Assembly: GCF_029688865.1 (NCBI RefSeq)
Contig: NZ_JARUKV010000002.1
Span: 1 to 64,000 of the forward strand
Direction: 5' to 3'
From: Natronococcus sp. A-GB7
Lineage (GTDB): Archaea; Halobacteriota; Halobacteria; Halobacteriales; Natrialbaceae
Length of the DNA: 64,000 nucleotides
Shown here: one piece after another, positions 51,753 to 61,554 of the stretch
How positions within the stretch are numbered: the first letter of the stretch is position 1
How the letters are laid out: every line of letters starts with the position of its first letter
Translations under genes and position numbers: made by a program
Notes under the pieces: model-generated
Databases searched by the model: none
Seen by the model: only the letters and a program-made list of their open reading frames with translations
What the model was told of the DNA's origin: nothing

Positions 51753-52934
51753 ATGGACTCTCTTATCGAAGACGCGATCGACGAGGCCGAGAACGCGGAG
51801 GGGGACGTCCCCGACGCGTCGGGGTCGGACCGGTCGGGCGCGAACGGCGTCGACAACAGCGGCACGATGACCGACGACGAACTCGAGGACGTTCTGCAGG
51901 ATCTCCAGACTGACATTACGGTCGTCGGCTGCGGCGGCGCCGGCGGGAACACCGTCAACCGAATGCACGAGGAGGGGATCCACGGGGCGAAGCTCGTCGC
52001 GGCCAACACCGACGTCCAGCACTTGGTCGAGATCGAGGCCGACACCAAGATCCTGATGGGCGAGGACAAGACCGGCGGCCGAGGCGCCGGCTCGCTCCCG
52101 CAGGTCGGCGAGGAGGCCGCCCTCGAGAGCCAGGAGGACATCTCCGGCGCGATCGACGGCTCCGACATGGTGTTCGTCACCGCGGGGCTCGGCGGCGGCA
52201 CCGGCACCGGCTCGGCGCCAGTTGTCGCGAAGGCCGCTCGAGAGTCCGGAGCGCTCACTATCTCGATCGTCACCACGCCGTTTACCGCGGAGGGCGAGGT
52301 CCGCCGGACCAACGCCGAGGCCGGCCTCGAGCGCCTGCGTGACGTCTCCGATACGGTGATCGTCGTCCCCAACGACCGTCTGCTCGACTCCGTCGGCAAG
52401 CTGCCGGTTCGACAGGCGTTCAAGGTCAGCGACGAGGTGCTGATGCGCTCGGTGAAGGGGATCACCGAACTCATTACCAAGCCCGGTCTCGTCAACCTCG
52501 ACTTCGCCGACGTTCGGACCGTCATGGAACGTGGCGGGGTCGCCATGATCGGCCTCGGCGAGTCCGACTCCGAGGCCAAGGCTGAGGACTCGGTCAAGAC
52601 CGCGCTGCGATCGCCGCTGCTGGACGTCGACATCTCCGGGGCGACCTCCGCGCTGGTCAACGTCACCGGCGGCAACGACATGTCCATCGAAGAAGCGGAG
52701 GGCGTCGTCGAGGAGATCTACGACCGGATCGACCCCGATGCCCGCATCATCTGGGGGACCTCGATCGACGAGAGCCTCGAGGGCAGCATGCGGACGATGA
52801 TCGTCGTCACGGGCGTCGAGTCACCACAGATCTACGGCAACGGCGACGAGGAGCCGACCCAGACCGAGCGCGGCTCCCAGGCTCGAGGTCGGGGCGGCGC
52901 TCGCGGCGAGGACGACATCGACTTCGTCAACTAA
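51753..52934 (+). CDS. ftsZ1: Cell-division tubulin homologue FtsZ1
   Basis: FtsZ1 polymerises with GTP and organises division and shape in haloarchaea. The 393-residue protein has [16 protein letters not shown], the tubulin signature [10 protein letters not shown], and VPNDRLL and FADVRTVM of the T7 region. The N-terminal [15 protein letters not shown] extension and [12 protein letters not shown] match haloarchaeal FtsZ1 rather than FtsZ2. The C-terminus has an acidic, Arg/Gly-rich tail ending EDDIDFVN, likely a partner-binding tail. TAATTATG near 51719-51727 is about 29 bases upstream. Confidence 0.95.
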   Translation: MDSLIEDAIDEAENAEGDVPDASGSDRSGANGVDNSGTMTDDELEDVLQDLQTDITVVGCGGAGGNTVNRMHEEGIHGAKLVAANTDVQHLVEIEADTKILMGEDKTGGRGAGSLPQVGEEAALESQEDISGAIDGSDMVFVTAGLGGGTGTGSAPVVAKAARESGALTISIVTTPFTAEGEVRRTNAEAGLERLRDVSDTVIVVPNDRLLDSVGKLPVRQAFKVSDEVLMRSVKGITELITKPGLVNLDFADVRTVMERGGVAMIGLGESDSEAKAEDSVKTALRSPLLDVDISGATSALVNVTGGNDMSIEEAEGVVEEIYDRIDPDARIIWGTSIDESLEGSMRTMIVVTGVESPQIYGNGDEEPTQTERGSQARGRGGARGEDDIDFVN

Positions 52935-53538
52935 CCGGTCGGCCGTTTTTTGTATCCACCAGCCCGCCCACGTAGACCAGACTCCCCAGCAACAGCACGA
53001 CTCCGAGCGGCAACAGCCACGGGAGGACCGTTATGACGGTACCGCTCACCTGCACGCCAAGCGCGATGACGATCACCGGCGCACAGCAGGCGGTTCCCGA
53101 GAGCAGCGCCGGGACCGACGCCGCCGCACCCGCGCCGGCGCCGAGTCCACAGGAGCGGGGCTGGACGAGCGCGAGGTACGCGAGTGCGAGGTTGAGCCCC
53201 ACGAGCGCCGCAAGCGTGGCGCCGACGAAGAGGTCGATCGGCGAGAGGAGCAGACGGACGACCCACAGATCGACCAGCGCGACGGGCTCGAACTGGAGCT
53301 GACCGGTTCGCTCGAACGCTCTCGCCAGCGGCTCGTCGACGACGGTCACGGAGCTCCCGAGCCCGCTCCGGACCGAGAGCCGGTCGGTCGCCCAGAGGTA
53401 TCCCGCGAGGTAGGCCGCCGCGACGAGCCCGGCGACCGCGAGCGCGTCGAGCCGGCCGACGGCGAGGCGGCTCGCCCGGCCCGTATCGCGGAGTCGAGCT
53501 CGGATCCGCTCCGGAAGGGTCTCTGTCACTGGGATCAC
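52927..53538 (-). CDS. Polytopic membrane protein with CC pair, partner of DUF3179 protein
   Basis: The 203-residue protein has about five membrane helices and a conserved-looking [15 protein letters not shown] segment with two adjacent cysteines, recalling metal or redox membrane proteins such as MerT (only a resemblance). The GTG start overlaps the DUF3179 stop by GTGA, so the two are translationally coupled. The 3' end overlaps the ftsZ1 stop. A role in copper or mercury handling or thiol redox is conjecture. Confidence 0.75.
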   Translation of the reverse strand: MIPVTETLPERIRARLRDTGRASRLAVGRLDALAVAGLVAAAYLAGYLWATDRLSVRSGLGSSVTVVDEPLARAFERTGQLQFEPVALVDLWVVRLLLSPIDLFVGATLAALVGLNLALAYLALVQPRSCGLGAGAGAAASVPALLSGTACCAPVIVIALGVQVSGTVITVLPWLLPLGVVLLLGSLVYVGGLVDTKNGRPVS

Positions 53539-54671
53539 CCGAACTGCGCGCTGTCGGGGTAGAAGCCGGTCCAGGCGAACCACATCGCGTCGTAGGCGTA
53601 CACCCGCTCGAGGGACGCCTCGTCCGGCTCGTAGGAGTCGCCGTCCGCGTCGACGAGTCGGTCGTCCGCGAGTTCGAACGCCTCCCCGTCGGGGTTGCGG
53701 TAGAGGTGGCCGACGTCGATCGATCGGTCGTGAACCGCGAGCAGCGTCGCGTCCTCGTGGTCGATCTCGAGCAGTCGTTCCGCCGCGAGCGTCTCGTGGT
53801 CGATCGAGAGCGGTCCCTCGGGCGGTCGGGCGCCCAGAACCATCCGTTTTGGCGGCTCGTCGTCGTCGCTTCGCAGCGGCTCGAAGATCGGATCGCTGTC
53901 CTCCCGGTAGTAGCCGCTGACCGGGTTGTACATCCCGTAAGGGTCGTCGTCGTAGTCCCTGACGTACCCGGTGTCCTCTGTGAGCACCGTCGAGTCCGGA
54001 TACCGCTCCCGCCAGTCGCTCCAAGTGCTCCAGTGGACCGGAAACTCCCGGAGCGAGGCCGCCTCGAGGGGCCCCTCGATCGCCGTCCCGAGCATCTGGG
54101 GCCACATGCTCTCGCCCTCCCGATCGTACATGACGAGGTTGCTGTTCACCAGGTTCCCGGAGACGCCGAACTCGACGCCGCCCCGCTCGAACCCCATCGC
54201 GGTCCCCGTCAGCGGACAGTAGGTGACGGCGACCGACTCGCCCCCGATCTCGTCGTTGACGATCTCGTGGTGGACGAGGATCGACTGCGGGTAGGCCCGC
54301 GCCTCCCCCTCCCGGACGACGCCGAAGACGGGATCGTCCTCGCGGAAGCGGTCGTCGACGTCCTCGACGGGCTCGAACACCGGGTCGTCGATCGAAGGGA
54401 TGCCGTCCTGGGGGACGCCGCCGTCGATGACTTCACCCCGGAGCGTCTCGAGCGAGTAGCTGACGGGGAGCTGATCGTCCGCGATCGGGATCGCCGTCTC
54501 GGCGACGGCGTCCTCGTCGGGCGATGCGGTCATCTCTTCGGGAGTCGCCCCTCCGGACTCCCCGTCGGGTTCGTACGGGCCGATCGCGTCCGTGTCGCCG
54601 ACACAACCCGCGAGCGACGCCGTCGTAACCGCCGCGGCCGTCGCGAGCAGCCCGCGCCTCGTGGGGTCCAT
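53535..54671 (-). CDS. DUF3179 domain lipoprotein (Tat substrate)
   Basis: The 378-residue protein has a twin-arginine signal (TRRGLLATAAAVTTASLAGC) with lipobox Cys23, so it is probably a Tat-exported, lipid-anchored surface protein. The mature part has the DUF3179 hallmark YCPLTGTAMGFERG, SGNLVNSNLVMYDRE and FPVHWSTWSDWRERYP. The family function is unknown. It overlaps the downstream membrane protein gene, suggesting a two-component surface system. Confidence 0.9.
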   Translation of the reverse strand: MDPTRRGLLATAAAVTTASLAGCVGDTDAIGPYEPDGESGGATPEEMTASPDEDAVAETAIPIADDQLPVSYSLETLRGEVIDGGVPQDGIPSIDDPVFEPVEDVDDRFREDDPVFGVVREGEARAYPQSILVHHEIVNDEIGGESVAVTYCPLTGTAMGFERGGVEFGVSGNLVNSNLVMYDREGESMWPQMLGTAIEGPLEAASLREFPVHWSTWSDWRERYPDSTVLTEDTGYVRDYDDDPYGMYNPVSGYYREDSDPIFEPLRSDDDEPPKRMVLGARPPEGPLSIDHETLAAERLLEIDHEDATLLAVHDRSIDVGHLYRNPDGEAFELADDRLVDADGDSYEPDEASLERVYAYDAMWFAWTGFYPDSAQFG

Positions 54672-54746
54672 ACCGTCCGTAGTACGATGGCGCGGGAATC
54701 CCTACCGCGGGTGTGCGAGAGCGACGCACGACCGTCTCCCGTCGTG

Positions 54747-55073
54747 TCAGTCGTCGGCCATCGCCGGCTCGTCGCCCGCGAGGTCGCCCTCGATGCTCGG
54801 CGGGTACTTCCCGCGCTCGAGTTTGAGATCCGACTGGGGACGGGCCATACAGGTTAGCGCGTAGTTCTCGGCCTCCTCCTCGGTGAACCCTCGCGCCGCG
54901 GGCTGGGTAACCTCCCCCTCGAGGATCTCGGCGGTACAGGCCAGACACATCCCCACCCGACAGGAGAACTCCTGGGCGATCCCCTCCTCGAGACAGCGGC
55001 TGAGGATCGTCTCCGTGTCCGTGCAGGTGATCGACTCCCCCGTGCCGACGAACTCGACGGTGTACTCGGTCAT
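54747..55073 (-). CDS. Plant-type [2Fe-2S] ferredoxin
   Basis: This 108-residue electron carrier begins MTEYTVEFVGTGESITCTD and has cysteine ligands in SCRVGMCLACTAE plus a fourth Cys in ALTCMARPQSDLKLE, the CxxxxCxxC...C arrangement. The ATG at 55073 is selected over 55100. It sits 75 bases downstream of DUF3179 on the same strand; divergent from the geranylgeranyl reductase, which needs reduced electron donors (possible partner, inference). Confidence 0.92.
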   Translation of the reverse strand: MTEYTVEFVGTGESITCTDTETILSRCLEEGIAQEFSCRVGMCLACTAEILEGEVTQPAARGFTEEEAENYALTCMARPQSDLKLERGKYPPSIEGDLAGDEPAMADD

Positions 55074-55246
55074 ACGGATCGATACGAACGACCCGGTCAA
55101 AACTCTTTATTAGCTTCCGCTGTGACGAATCCGTCGCCGTGGTCCCGCCGCACCGCACTCGACCTCCTCCTACCCCTGAAGCCGTGGGTTTTCGCCTCGT
55201 ACTTTCTATAAAACGTTTTCTTACCTCGCAGTTCATACTGTTCCAT

Positions 55247-56653
55247 ATGAGTACGCAGGAGCAGTCGGCCGCCGGCGCGGTCTCCGAGACTCGGTCGCCG
55301 GACGTGGTCGTCGTCGGCGCCGGAACCGCGGGCAGCTACGCCGCGGCGACCGTTGCACGCGAGGGGTACGACGTGGTTCTTCTCGAGCGAAAGTCCGAGC
55401 AGGAGGCGGGCCACATCGCCTGCGGGGACGCCCTGAAGGGCGCGGCGGACTTTCCCGACGCGATTCCCCGGTCCCAGATCGAGCCCGCCTTCACGAACAC
55501 CGACGTCGACCACGGTCGCTTCGAGATTCCCCAGGAGGACACCGTCCTCGAGATTCCGATTCCCGGCGAGCTCGCCGTCATCGACCGCTGGGAGTACGGA
55601 CGGCTCGTCATCGAGGGCGCCGCGAAGGCGGGTGCGGAGATCCACTACGACACTGTCGTCCAGAACGTCACGCAGGCCGAGGACGGCCGGGTAACGGGCG
55701 TCCGGGCGGTGCGGAGGGGCGACCCGATCGAGTACGAGGCCGAGGTCGTCATCGACGCGGCTGGCTCGCTGTCGGTGTTGCAGGATCACGTCGACTTCTC
55801 GGAGTCGACGTTCGACACGAACGTCAACTACACTCACTTCTGTTCGGGCTACCGCGAGGTCGTCCACGTCGACGAGCCCGTCGAGTGGTCCGACGCCCTG
55901 GTTTTCAAGCCGACCGAGCGCGCGGCGGGCTACCTCTGGTACTTCCCACGCACGGAAACCGAGATCAACGCCGGGCTCGGCTTCCAGATGACCGAGGAGC
56001 CGATGAAGCTCGTCGAGAGTCTAAAACACGATCTCCGGAGCCGATCGGAGTTCGAGGGCGCGACGGTCGACGACAAGCTCGGCGCAGCCCTCCCGACGCG
56101 TCGGCCCTACGACTCGGCGGTCCACCCGGGGTACATGGCCGTCGGCGACGCAGCCGGCCACGTCAACCCGACGACGGGTGGGGGGATCGCCGGCGCGGCC
56201 TACGCCGGCAAGTACGCTGCGGAGGCCGCCGTCGAGGGGATCGAGGCCGGCGACGTCGGCGAGCGCGCTCTCTGGGAGTACAACCAGCGGGTGATGGACC
56301 ACTTCGGCGCCCGCTACGCCGCGCTGGACGTCTACAACGTTCTCTCGACGGCGGTCGACGTCGACGACCTCATGGGGCTGCTCGCGGCGATGCCAGGCGA
56401 CAAGCTCGCCGAGGCGCTGTACTCCGGCAGCACGGACATCGGCACGAAGCTCAAGCTCGAGGCGATGCTCAAGAGCCGCGACCACTGGGGAACGATCTGG
56501 ACCCTCTACAGGACGAAGCAGTGTGCGGACGACCTGCTCGAGCACTACGGTCACTACCCCTCACATCCCGGCGCGCTCGACAGCTGGCAGGATCGCCGTG
56601 ACGATCTGATGGAGGCGGTGTACGAGACGACGGGCGCTGACCCCAAGTACTAG
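55247..56653 (+). CDS. Geranylgeranyl reductase-family flavoprotein
   Basis: The enzyme saturates isoprenoid chains of archaeal lipids with FAD. The 468-residue protein has the dinucleotide site VVVVGAGTAGSYAA, ERKSEQEAGHIACGDALKG, and YMAVGDAAGHVNPTTGGGIAGA of the family. Whether it acts on digeranylgeranylglycerophospholipid or geranylgeranyl diphosphate is not resolvable. A TTTCTATAAAACG box at 55203-55215 puts the start about 10 bases upstream of the ATG. It ends beside the DUF4397 gene. Confidence 0.9.
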   Translation: MSTQEQSAAGAVSETRSPDVVVVGAGTAGSYAAATVAREGYDVVLLERKSEQEAGHIACGDALKGAADFPDAIPRSQIEPAFTNTDVDHGRFEIPQEDTVLEIPIPGELAVIDRWEYGRLVIEGAAKAGAEIHYDTVVQNVTQAEDGRVTGVRAVRRGDPIEYEAEVVIDAAGSLSVLQDHVDFSESTFDTNVNYTHFCSGYREVVHVDEPVEWSDALVFKPTERAAGYLWYFPRTETEINAGLGFQMTEEPMKLVESLKHDLRSRSEFEGATVDDKLGAALPTRRPYDSAVHPGYMAVGDAAGHVNPTTGGGIAGAAYAGKYAAEAAVEGIEAGDVGERALWEYNQRVMDHFGARYAALDVYNVLSTAVDVDDLMGLLAAMPGDKLAEALYSGSTDIGTKLKLEAMLKSRDHWGTIWTLYRTKQCADDLLEHYGHYPSHPGALDSWQDRRDDLMEAVYETTGADPKY

Positions 56654-56873
56654 CGTCGCGGCTCTTCGCTCGGCGGGTAACGTAGCTGTGACGCGGCGCC
56701 GTCGCTCCGAGTCGGTCTACCCGACGCTTCCCCCCGAGTAAGCGTCGTGCGTTCGGGACGCGCGGAAGAACTCGTCCGTCCGACAGGCTCCACTTCGGAC
56801 CGGTTTTGCCGGTTCTCCTCTCCCTACCTGGTTAGGGGCGCTCCATAATATTACGAACGTCCAACATGTGTCT

Positions 56874-57791
56874 ATGTCGCAAGGACATACCCGCAGACGC
56901 GCACTAACGTTGATCGGAGCCACCGGAGCCGGGCTGGTTGCAGCCAGTTTCAGCGGGACGAGCGACGAGCACGGGGGGGACGACGACGATCACGACGACG
57001 ACGATCACGACGACTACGACGACCACGACGAGGAAGCGGAGGTGGCGGAGGTACGGGCAGCCCACCTCTCGCCGGACGCGCCGAACGTCGACGTCAGCGT
57101 CGAGGGCGACACCGTCCTCGAGGACGTCCCGTTCCGCGCCGTGAGCGAGTATCTCGAGCTGCCGGTCGGAGCCGCCAACGTCGCCATCTCAGCGGCGGAG
57201 GATCCGGACACCGTCGTCTTCGACGAGGAGCTCGAACTCGCCGAGGGCGCGTTCACGATCGCCGCGCTGGGCGAACTGAGCGAGGAGAATCAGCCCTTCG
57301 CACCGGCCGTCCTCGAGGACGACGTGAGCGATCCGGGCGAGGACGCCCGAGTTCGCCTCGTCCACGCCTCGCCCGACGCGCCGGCCGTCGACGTCACCGT
57401 CGGTGACGGCGAGACGGTGCTGTTCGAGGACGTCGCCTTCGGCGAGGCAGGCGCGGTCGAAGTGCCCCCGGGTGACTACTGTCTCGAGATCCGACCCGCA
57501 ACCGAGTGCAACGACGGCGACGTCGTCGCAACCTTCGAAGTCAGCCCCGAGGCCGGAAACGTTTACAGCGCCTTCGCGGTCGGCTACCTCGACCCCGACG
57601 CTGCGCCCGCCGACGAACCCTTCGACCTCGAGGTCGTCCTCGACGCCGCACCCGACGACGAGGAAGACGAAATGGACGAGGAGGACTACGACGAAGAAGA
57701 CGACTACGACGATCACGACGAAGAACACGAAGACGAAGACGACTACGACGATCACGACGAAGAACACGAAGACGAAGACGACGACTACTGA
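56874..57791 (+). CDS. DUF4397 domain surface protein with Asp/His-rich repeats
   Basis: The 305-residue protein has a Tat-type signal (HTRRRALTLIGATGAGLVA), a short DDDDHDDDDHDDYDDHDEE cluster (about residues 37-55), two DUF4397 units (VRAAHLSPDAPNVDVSVEG and VRLVHASPDAPAVDVTVGD) and an Asp/Glu/His tail made of two 13-residue units. It is probably exported. The acidic/His stretches could bind divalent metal ions. TATA CATAATATTAC at 56844-56854 is 26 bases upstream; GTG 56868 is an alternative start. Confidence 0.85.
   Translation: MSQGHTRRRALTLIGATGAGLVAASFSGTSDEHGGDDDDHDDDDHDDYDDHDEEAEVAEVRAAHLSPDAPNVDVSVEGDTVLEDVPFRAVSEYLELPVGAANVAISAAEDPDTVVFDEELELAEGAFTIAALGELSEENQPFAPAVLEDDVSDPGEDARVRLVHASPDAPAVDVTVGDGETVLFEDVAFGEAGAVEVPPGDYCLEIRPATECNDGDVVATFEVSPEAGNVYSAFAVGYLDPDAAPADEPFDLEVVLDAAPDDEEDEMDEEDYDEEDDYDDHDEEHEDEDDYDDHDEEHEDEDDDY
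57699..57776 (+). repeat. Two perfect 39-bp tandem copies in the DUF4397 gene
   Basis: Positions 57699-57737 and 57738-57776 are identical 39-bp units coding DDYDDHDEEHEDE. Perfect identity means the duplication is recent or actively maintained. Copy number probably varies among strains. Confidence 0.9.
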
Positions 57792-57952
57792 TCGGTCGAC
57801 ACCGACGCCGTCTCCGTCCGTCTGAGGCGGCCGATCGATCCGTCGCCGGTTCGCCCGAGGACGCTCCAGTCTCGTTCCCGTGCGGACCGTAACGTTTCGC
57901 TACGATTCGAACCGTCCCGTTCGCTTTTGTTCTCGCGTCGCCGGCCTCGAGT

Positions 57953-59698
57953 ATGGGCACGAACGTTCGCCGTCGGGAGTTGCTGGTAACGAGCGCCGGA
58001 GCCGGCGCCGTAGGTCTCGGGGGCTGTGCCGGATTCTCCAGCGAGGGGCCCATGGAACAGTCGGGCGAGGACCGGCGGGCCGTCGTCTCCCAGCACCACC
58101 TCGCGACCGAGGCCGGCCTCGAGACCCTCGAGGACGGCGGGACGGCCGCCGACGCCGCCGTCGCGGTCGCCTGCGCCCTGAGCGTCGTCGAACCCTGGTT
58201 CTCCTCGGCGCTGGGCGGGGGGACCTGGGCGCTGTACTACGACGCCGAGACCGACGAGGTGACCAGTCTGGACGGGGTCGGCCCGGTCGGACTGGAGGCG
58301 ACCCCCGAGGACTACGAGGAGCGCGCGGACGAGGCGGGGATCCACCAGGCCGTCGTCCCCGGCGCCTGGGACGGCTGGATGCTGTGGCTCGACGAGTACG
58401 GCGAACTCGATCTCGGGGACGTCCTCGAGCCCGCGATCACCCTCGCCCGGGAGGGGTATCCCGTCAGCCCGGAGATGGAAGGCTGGCTCGAGGGCGAGGC
58501 CGATCTGATCGCGGATCGACCCGCTGCGGCCGAGCTCTACCACGTCGACGGCGACCTCGTCGAGGAAGGCGACACCGTCACCCAGGACGCGATGGCCGAC
58601 ACGTTCGAGGAGCTGGCCGACGCGTACGCCGACGAGGACGACCGATCGGACGGGATCCAGGCCGCACGGGACTACTTCTACCGTGGCCCGATCGCCGAGG
58701 CGATCGTCGACCACGCCGACGAGCACGGTGGCTACCTGACCCTCGAGGAGTTCCGCGGGTTCGAGGCCGAGATCGTCGAGCCGCTCTCGATCGCGTACGA
58801 CGAGGACGTCGAGGTCTACCAGAACCCGCCCAACAGCCAGGGGATCACTCAGCTACTGGCGCTGAACGTCCTGAAGGAGTACGAGTTCGACGATCTCGAG
58901 CCCGACGACGCCGACGCGGTCCACCTCCAGACCGAGGCGATCAAGCTCGCGTTCGCGGATCGGTACCACCACGTCGGCGATCCCGACCGGGTCGACGTCC
59001 CCGTTGCGGACCTGCTCGACGACGACTACGCCGCCGACCAGCGCGACCGGATCGACATGGACGAGGCGATGGCGTGGCCGATCGACACCGGACTCGAGGA
59101 GACCGACGCCGACCACACCACCACGTTCCACGTCGTCGACGACGACGGCAACGCGGCCGCGGTGACGACCAGCCTGGGTGCGCAGTTCCTCGTGATCGGC
59201 GACACCGGGATCCACGTCAACAACCGGATGCGGATGCTCGCCCTCGAGGACGACGACCCGAACCGGCTGACGCCCGGCTACACTGTTCGACACACCTCGA
59301 ACCCCTATATGGCGCTCCGGGACGGCGACCCGTACGTGCTGGGTGGCGTCACCGGCGTCGACACCCAGCCCCAGGGCCAGACCCAGCAGTTTCTCAACGT
59401 CGCCGAGTTCGGGTTGGACGCCCAGGCCGCAGTCGACCGCCCGCGGTTCGTCAGCACCGCCTTCCCCTCGACGGACTACCCCTACGAGGCCGACGACACC
59501 CTCCAGATCGAGACCGAGTTCCCCGAGTCCGTCCGCGAGGACCTCGAGGACAGGGGCCACGACCTCGAGGAGGGTGCCGGGATGTTCGGTACGGGGAACG
59601 TGATCGTTCTCGAGGACGACGACCTCCAGGTCGGCGCCGAGCCGCGACACTCCACGGCCGAGGGAACGGTCTCGCGGGCGGACGACGACTCGAGCTAA
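57953..59698 (+). CDS. Gamma-glutamyltransferase family lipoprotein
   Basis: The 581-residue protein has a Tat-type signal (VRRRELLVTSAGAGAVGLGGC, lipobox Cys25) and the GGT fold: GTAADAAVAVACALSVVEPW, SALGGGTWALYY, and the autocleavage site with Thr389 in DHTTTFHVVD. It cleaves gamma-glutamyl bonds outside the cell. The 161-base upstream gap has no extra gene. The GGT cut is expected just before Thr389; the HTTTF variant differs from the common TTHYS, so activity should be tested rather than assumed. Confidence 0.9.
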   Translation: MGTNVRRRELLVTSAGAGAVGLGGCAGFSSEGPMEQSGEDRRAVVSQHHLATEAGLETLEDGGTAADAAVAVACALSVVEPWFSSALGGGTWALYYDAETDEVTSLDGVGPVGLEATPEDYEERADEAGIHQAVVPGAWDGWMLWLDEYGELDLGDVLEPAITLAREGYPVSPEMEGWLEGEADLIADRPAAAELYHVDGDLVEEGDTVTQDAMADTFEELADAYADEDDRSDGIQAARDYFYRGPIAEAIVDHADEHGGYLTLEEFRGFEAEIVEPLSIAYDEDVEVYQNPPNSQGITQLLALNVLKEYEFDDLEPDDADAVHLQTEAIKLAFADRYHHVGDPDRVDVPVADLLDDDYAADQRDRIDMDEAMAWPIDTGLEETDADHTTTFHVVDDDGNAAAVTTSLGAQFLVIGDTGIHVNNRMRMLALEDDDPNRLTPGYTVRHTSNPYMALRDGDPYVLGGVTGVDTQPQGQTQQFLNVAEFGLDAQAAVDRPRFVSTAFPSTDYPYEADDTLQIETEFPESVREDLEDRGHDLEEGAGMFGTGNVIVLEDDDLQVGAEPRHSTAEGTVSRADDDSS

Positions 59699-59718
59699 GC
59701 GGGTTAGCGAGCCGCTCA

Positions 59719-61383
59719 CTACATGCGAGCCCGGAGCCGATCGATCCGGCGCTCGGTCGCGGGATGGGTCCCGAACAGTCCGCGAGCCACGAGGCGTCGC
59801 GTCCGGTCGAAGAATCGATGTTCCTCCCACGGCGGCGGAACGATCGAGAACGCCGTCGTCACGTCCTGCTTCCGGAGATCCGACTCCGGACGGCGCTCGA
59901 GCTCAGTGTCGAGCGTCTCGAGTGCGCTCGCCAGCCCCGCCGGATCGCCGGTGATCGCGACGGCCGCGTCGTCGGCCGCGTACTCCCGGCTGCGGGCGAC
60001 GAACGCGACGGCGGCGCGGCTGACCGCGTTCGTAAGCATCGCCAGGGGCTCGAGGACGGGATTGAACCCGTACCGACCGGTCGCCGTCCGCGCGACGGCG
60101 CCGGGTGCCGCCAGCGCGGTCAGTACGGCCGCGTCGCGGTTCGCAACGTGGGCGAGCTCGTGGGCTACCACGGCCTCGAGCTCCTGGCCCTCGAGCGAGT
60201 TGACGATCCCTCGCGAGAGCACGATCGTCGATGTCGCGGGTCGGTAGCCGACGGCGAGCGCGGTCGGCGCTTGCTGATCCGCGAATCGAAGGTCGGGAGC
60301 TGGAACGTCGGCCTAGCGAGCGAGCCGAGCGACGGTCGCTCGAGGCCCGTCGGGTTCGGGTTCGTTCCCCGTCGCCTCGGGTGGGCTGGAGGCGACATCG
60401 ATCTCGAGCTGCCGAAGAACCGCGGCCTCGCCGTCGAACTCGCCGCGGACCGCGCTGCCGAAGTGGCCGCCGACGAACGCCAGCGCGGCCGCCGCACCGA
60501 CCGCAAGAGCCAGCGTCTCGAGCGCCAGAACCGTCGCCGCCGCGTAGCTCCCGGCGACGAGGACGAGACCGCCCGCCGCGAGCAACCCCGATCGCGGGCC
60601 CGGGGCGCGCTCGAGGCGGGTCGCCAGTCGCCGGGATTCGTCGGCGATACCGTGGTACGTGTCCTCGGACGTTGTCTCGACTTCGCTCCCGTCTCCGTCC
60701 TCCACGTACGCCACGAGACGAGACCGGACGACGTCGAGCGTATCGGGGGCGAGTGCCGCAGCCAGGCCGACCGCGACGAGTCCGACCACGAGCACGACGG
60801 CGAACAGCTCCGAGTACGCGAGGCTCAGGTAGCCGACGGCGAGTACGGCGACGAGCAGTTGATCGCCCGCGGCGCTTCGCTCGAGCCGATCCGTGTCGTC
60901 GCTTCGCGAGCGGACCCAGGCTCGAGCGGCCCAGACGTACGAGATCGTAAGCAGGTAGAAGGCGCCGAACACGACGAGCGCGGCGAAGACGGGTCCGGGG
61001 AGGACGCCGGCCGCGAACGGCAGGACTGCCAGCGCGACCAGCAGCGAGGACAGCAGGAGGACGTACGCGCCCAGCTCGACGACGCCCTCCGCGATCGGGC
61101 CGGGTCGCACCGAATCCGCGTTCTCACGGGCCGTCCGAAGCGATCGAAGAGCCAGTTCGACGGCGAACAGCGAGAGGGCGACGGCGGCGACCGCGAGGAC
61201 CGCCGCGATCGGTGCCGGGAGGACGAACGCGAGGATGTCGACCGCGTACCAGACGAAGCCGGCGACCGGAACGGCGACGAGCACCAGCCCGGCGCCGACG
61301 ACGGCGCCGACCAGCAGGAGACAGAGCGCCGACGCGAGGGCCATACGCGCCCAGAGACCGAACCGGACACGGGTCGAGCTCAC
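59719..61383 (-). pseudogene. M48 family metallopeptidase interrupted by in-frame TAG
   Basis: The N-terminal part (61383-60316, 356 residues) has several membrane helices and ends RATVARLAR. TAG at 60315-60313 follows, and the same frame then continues ADVPAPDLRFADQQAPTALAVGYRPATSTIVLSRGI and the zinc site HELAH with a later REYAADD to the stop at 59719. The family normally has Gln where TAG stands (RLAQQADVPAP), so a CAG to TAG change explains it. As annotated the protease domain is not translated unless the stop is read through. Confidence 0.9.
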
Positions 61384-61554
61384 GGCTCGATCACCGCCCG
61401 ATAGCGCTCTCGAGGTTCAGGGAACGAACAGCGGGGCTGCGGGCGGGTTCGCATCACTACGCGACTGTTTCGATCGAGCGACAATAAAGTTCATCCGGTA
61501 GATAGGTTCGTTTCGATCCGGCGTCGGAGCCAACCGGTTGCGGGAGGGACGTCG
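61384..61554. other. Gap between M48 remnant and AbgA gene
   Basis: No gene is recognised in these 171 bases. They include the AT-rich CAATAAAGTTC near 61488-61498, which could serve as an upstream element for the M48 gene, and a few scattered short repeats. Confidence 0.35.

Noticed and set aside
60313-60315. Pyrrolysine decoding at the TAG of the M48 gene
   Set aside because: The residue expected there is Gln and a single CAG to TAG change suffices; no pylTSBCD genes are seen in this window. It remains testable elsewhere in the genome.
57880-61404. Very long + strand open frame over the gamma-glutamyltransferase and M48 genes
   Set aside because: The sequence is Arg-rich and follows the frame expected from GC-rich codon bias; real genes with motifs lie on other frames.
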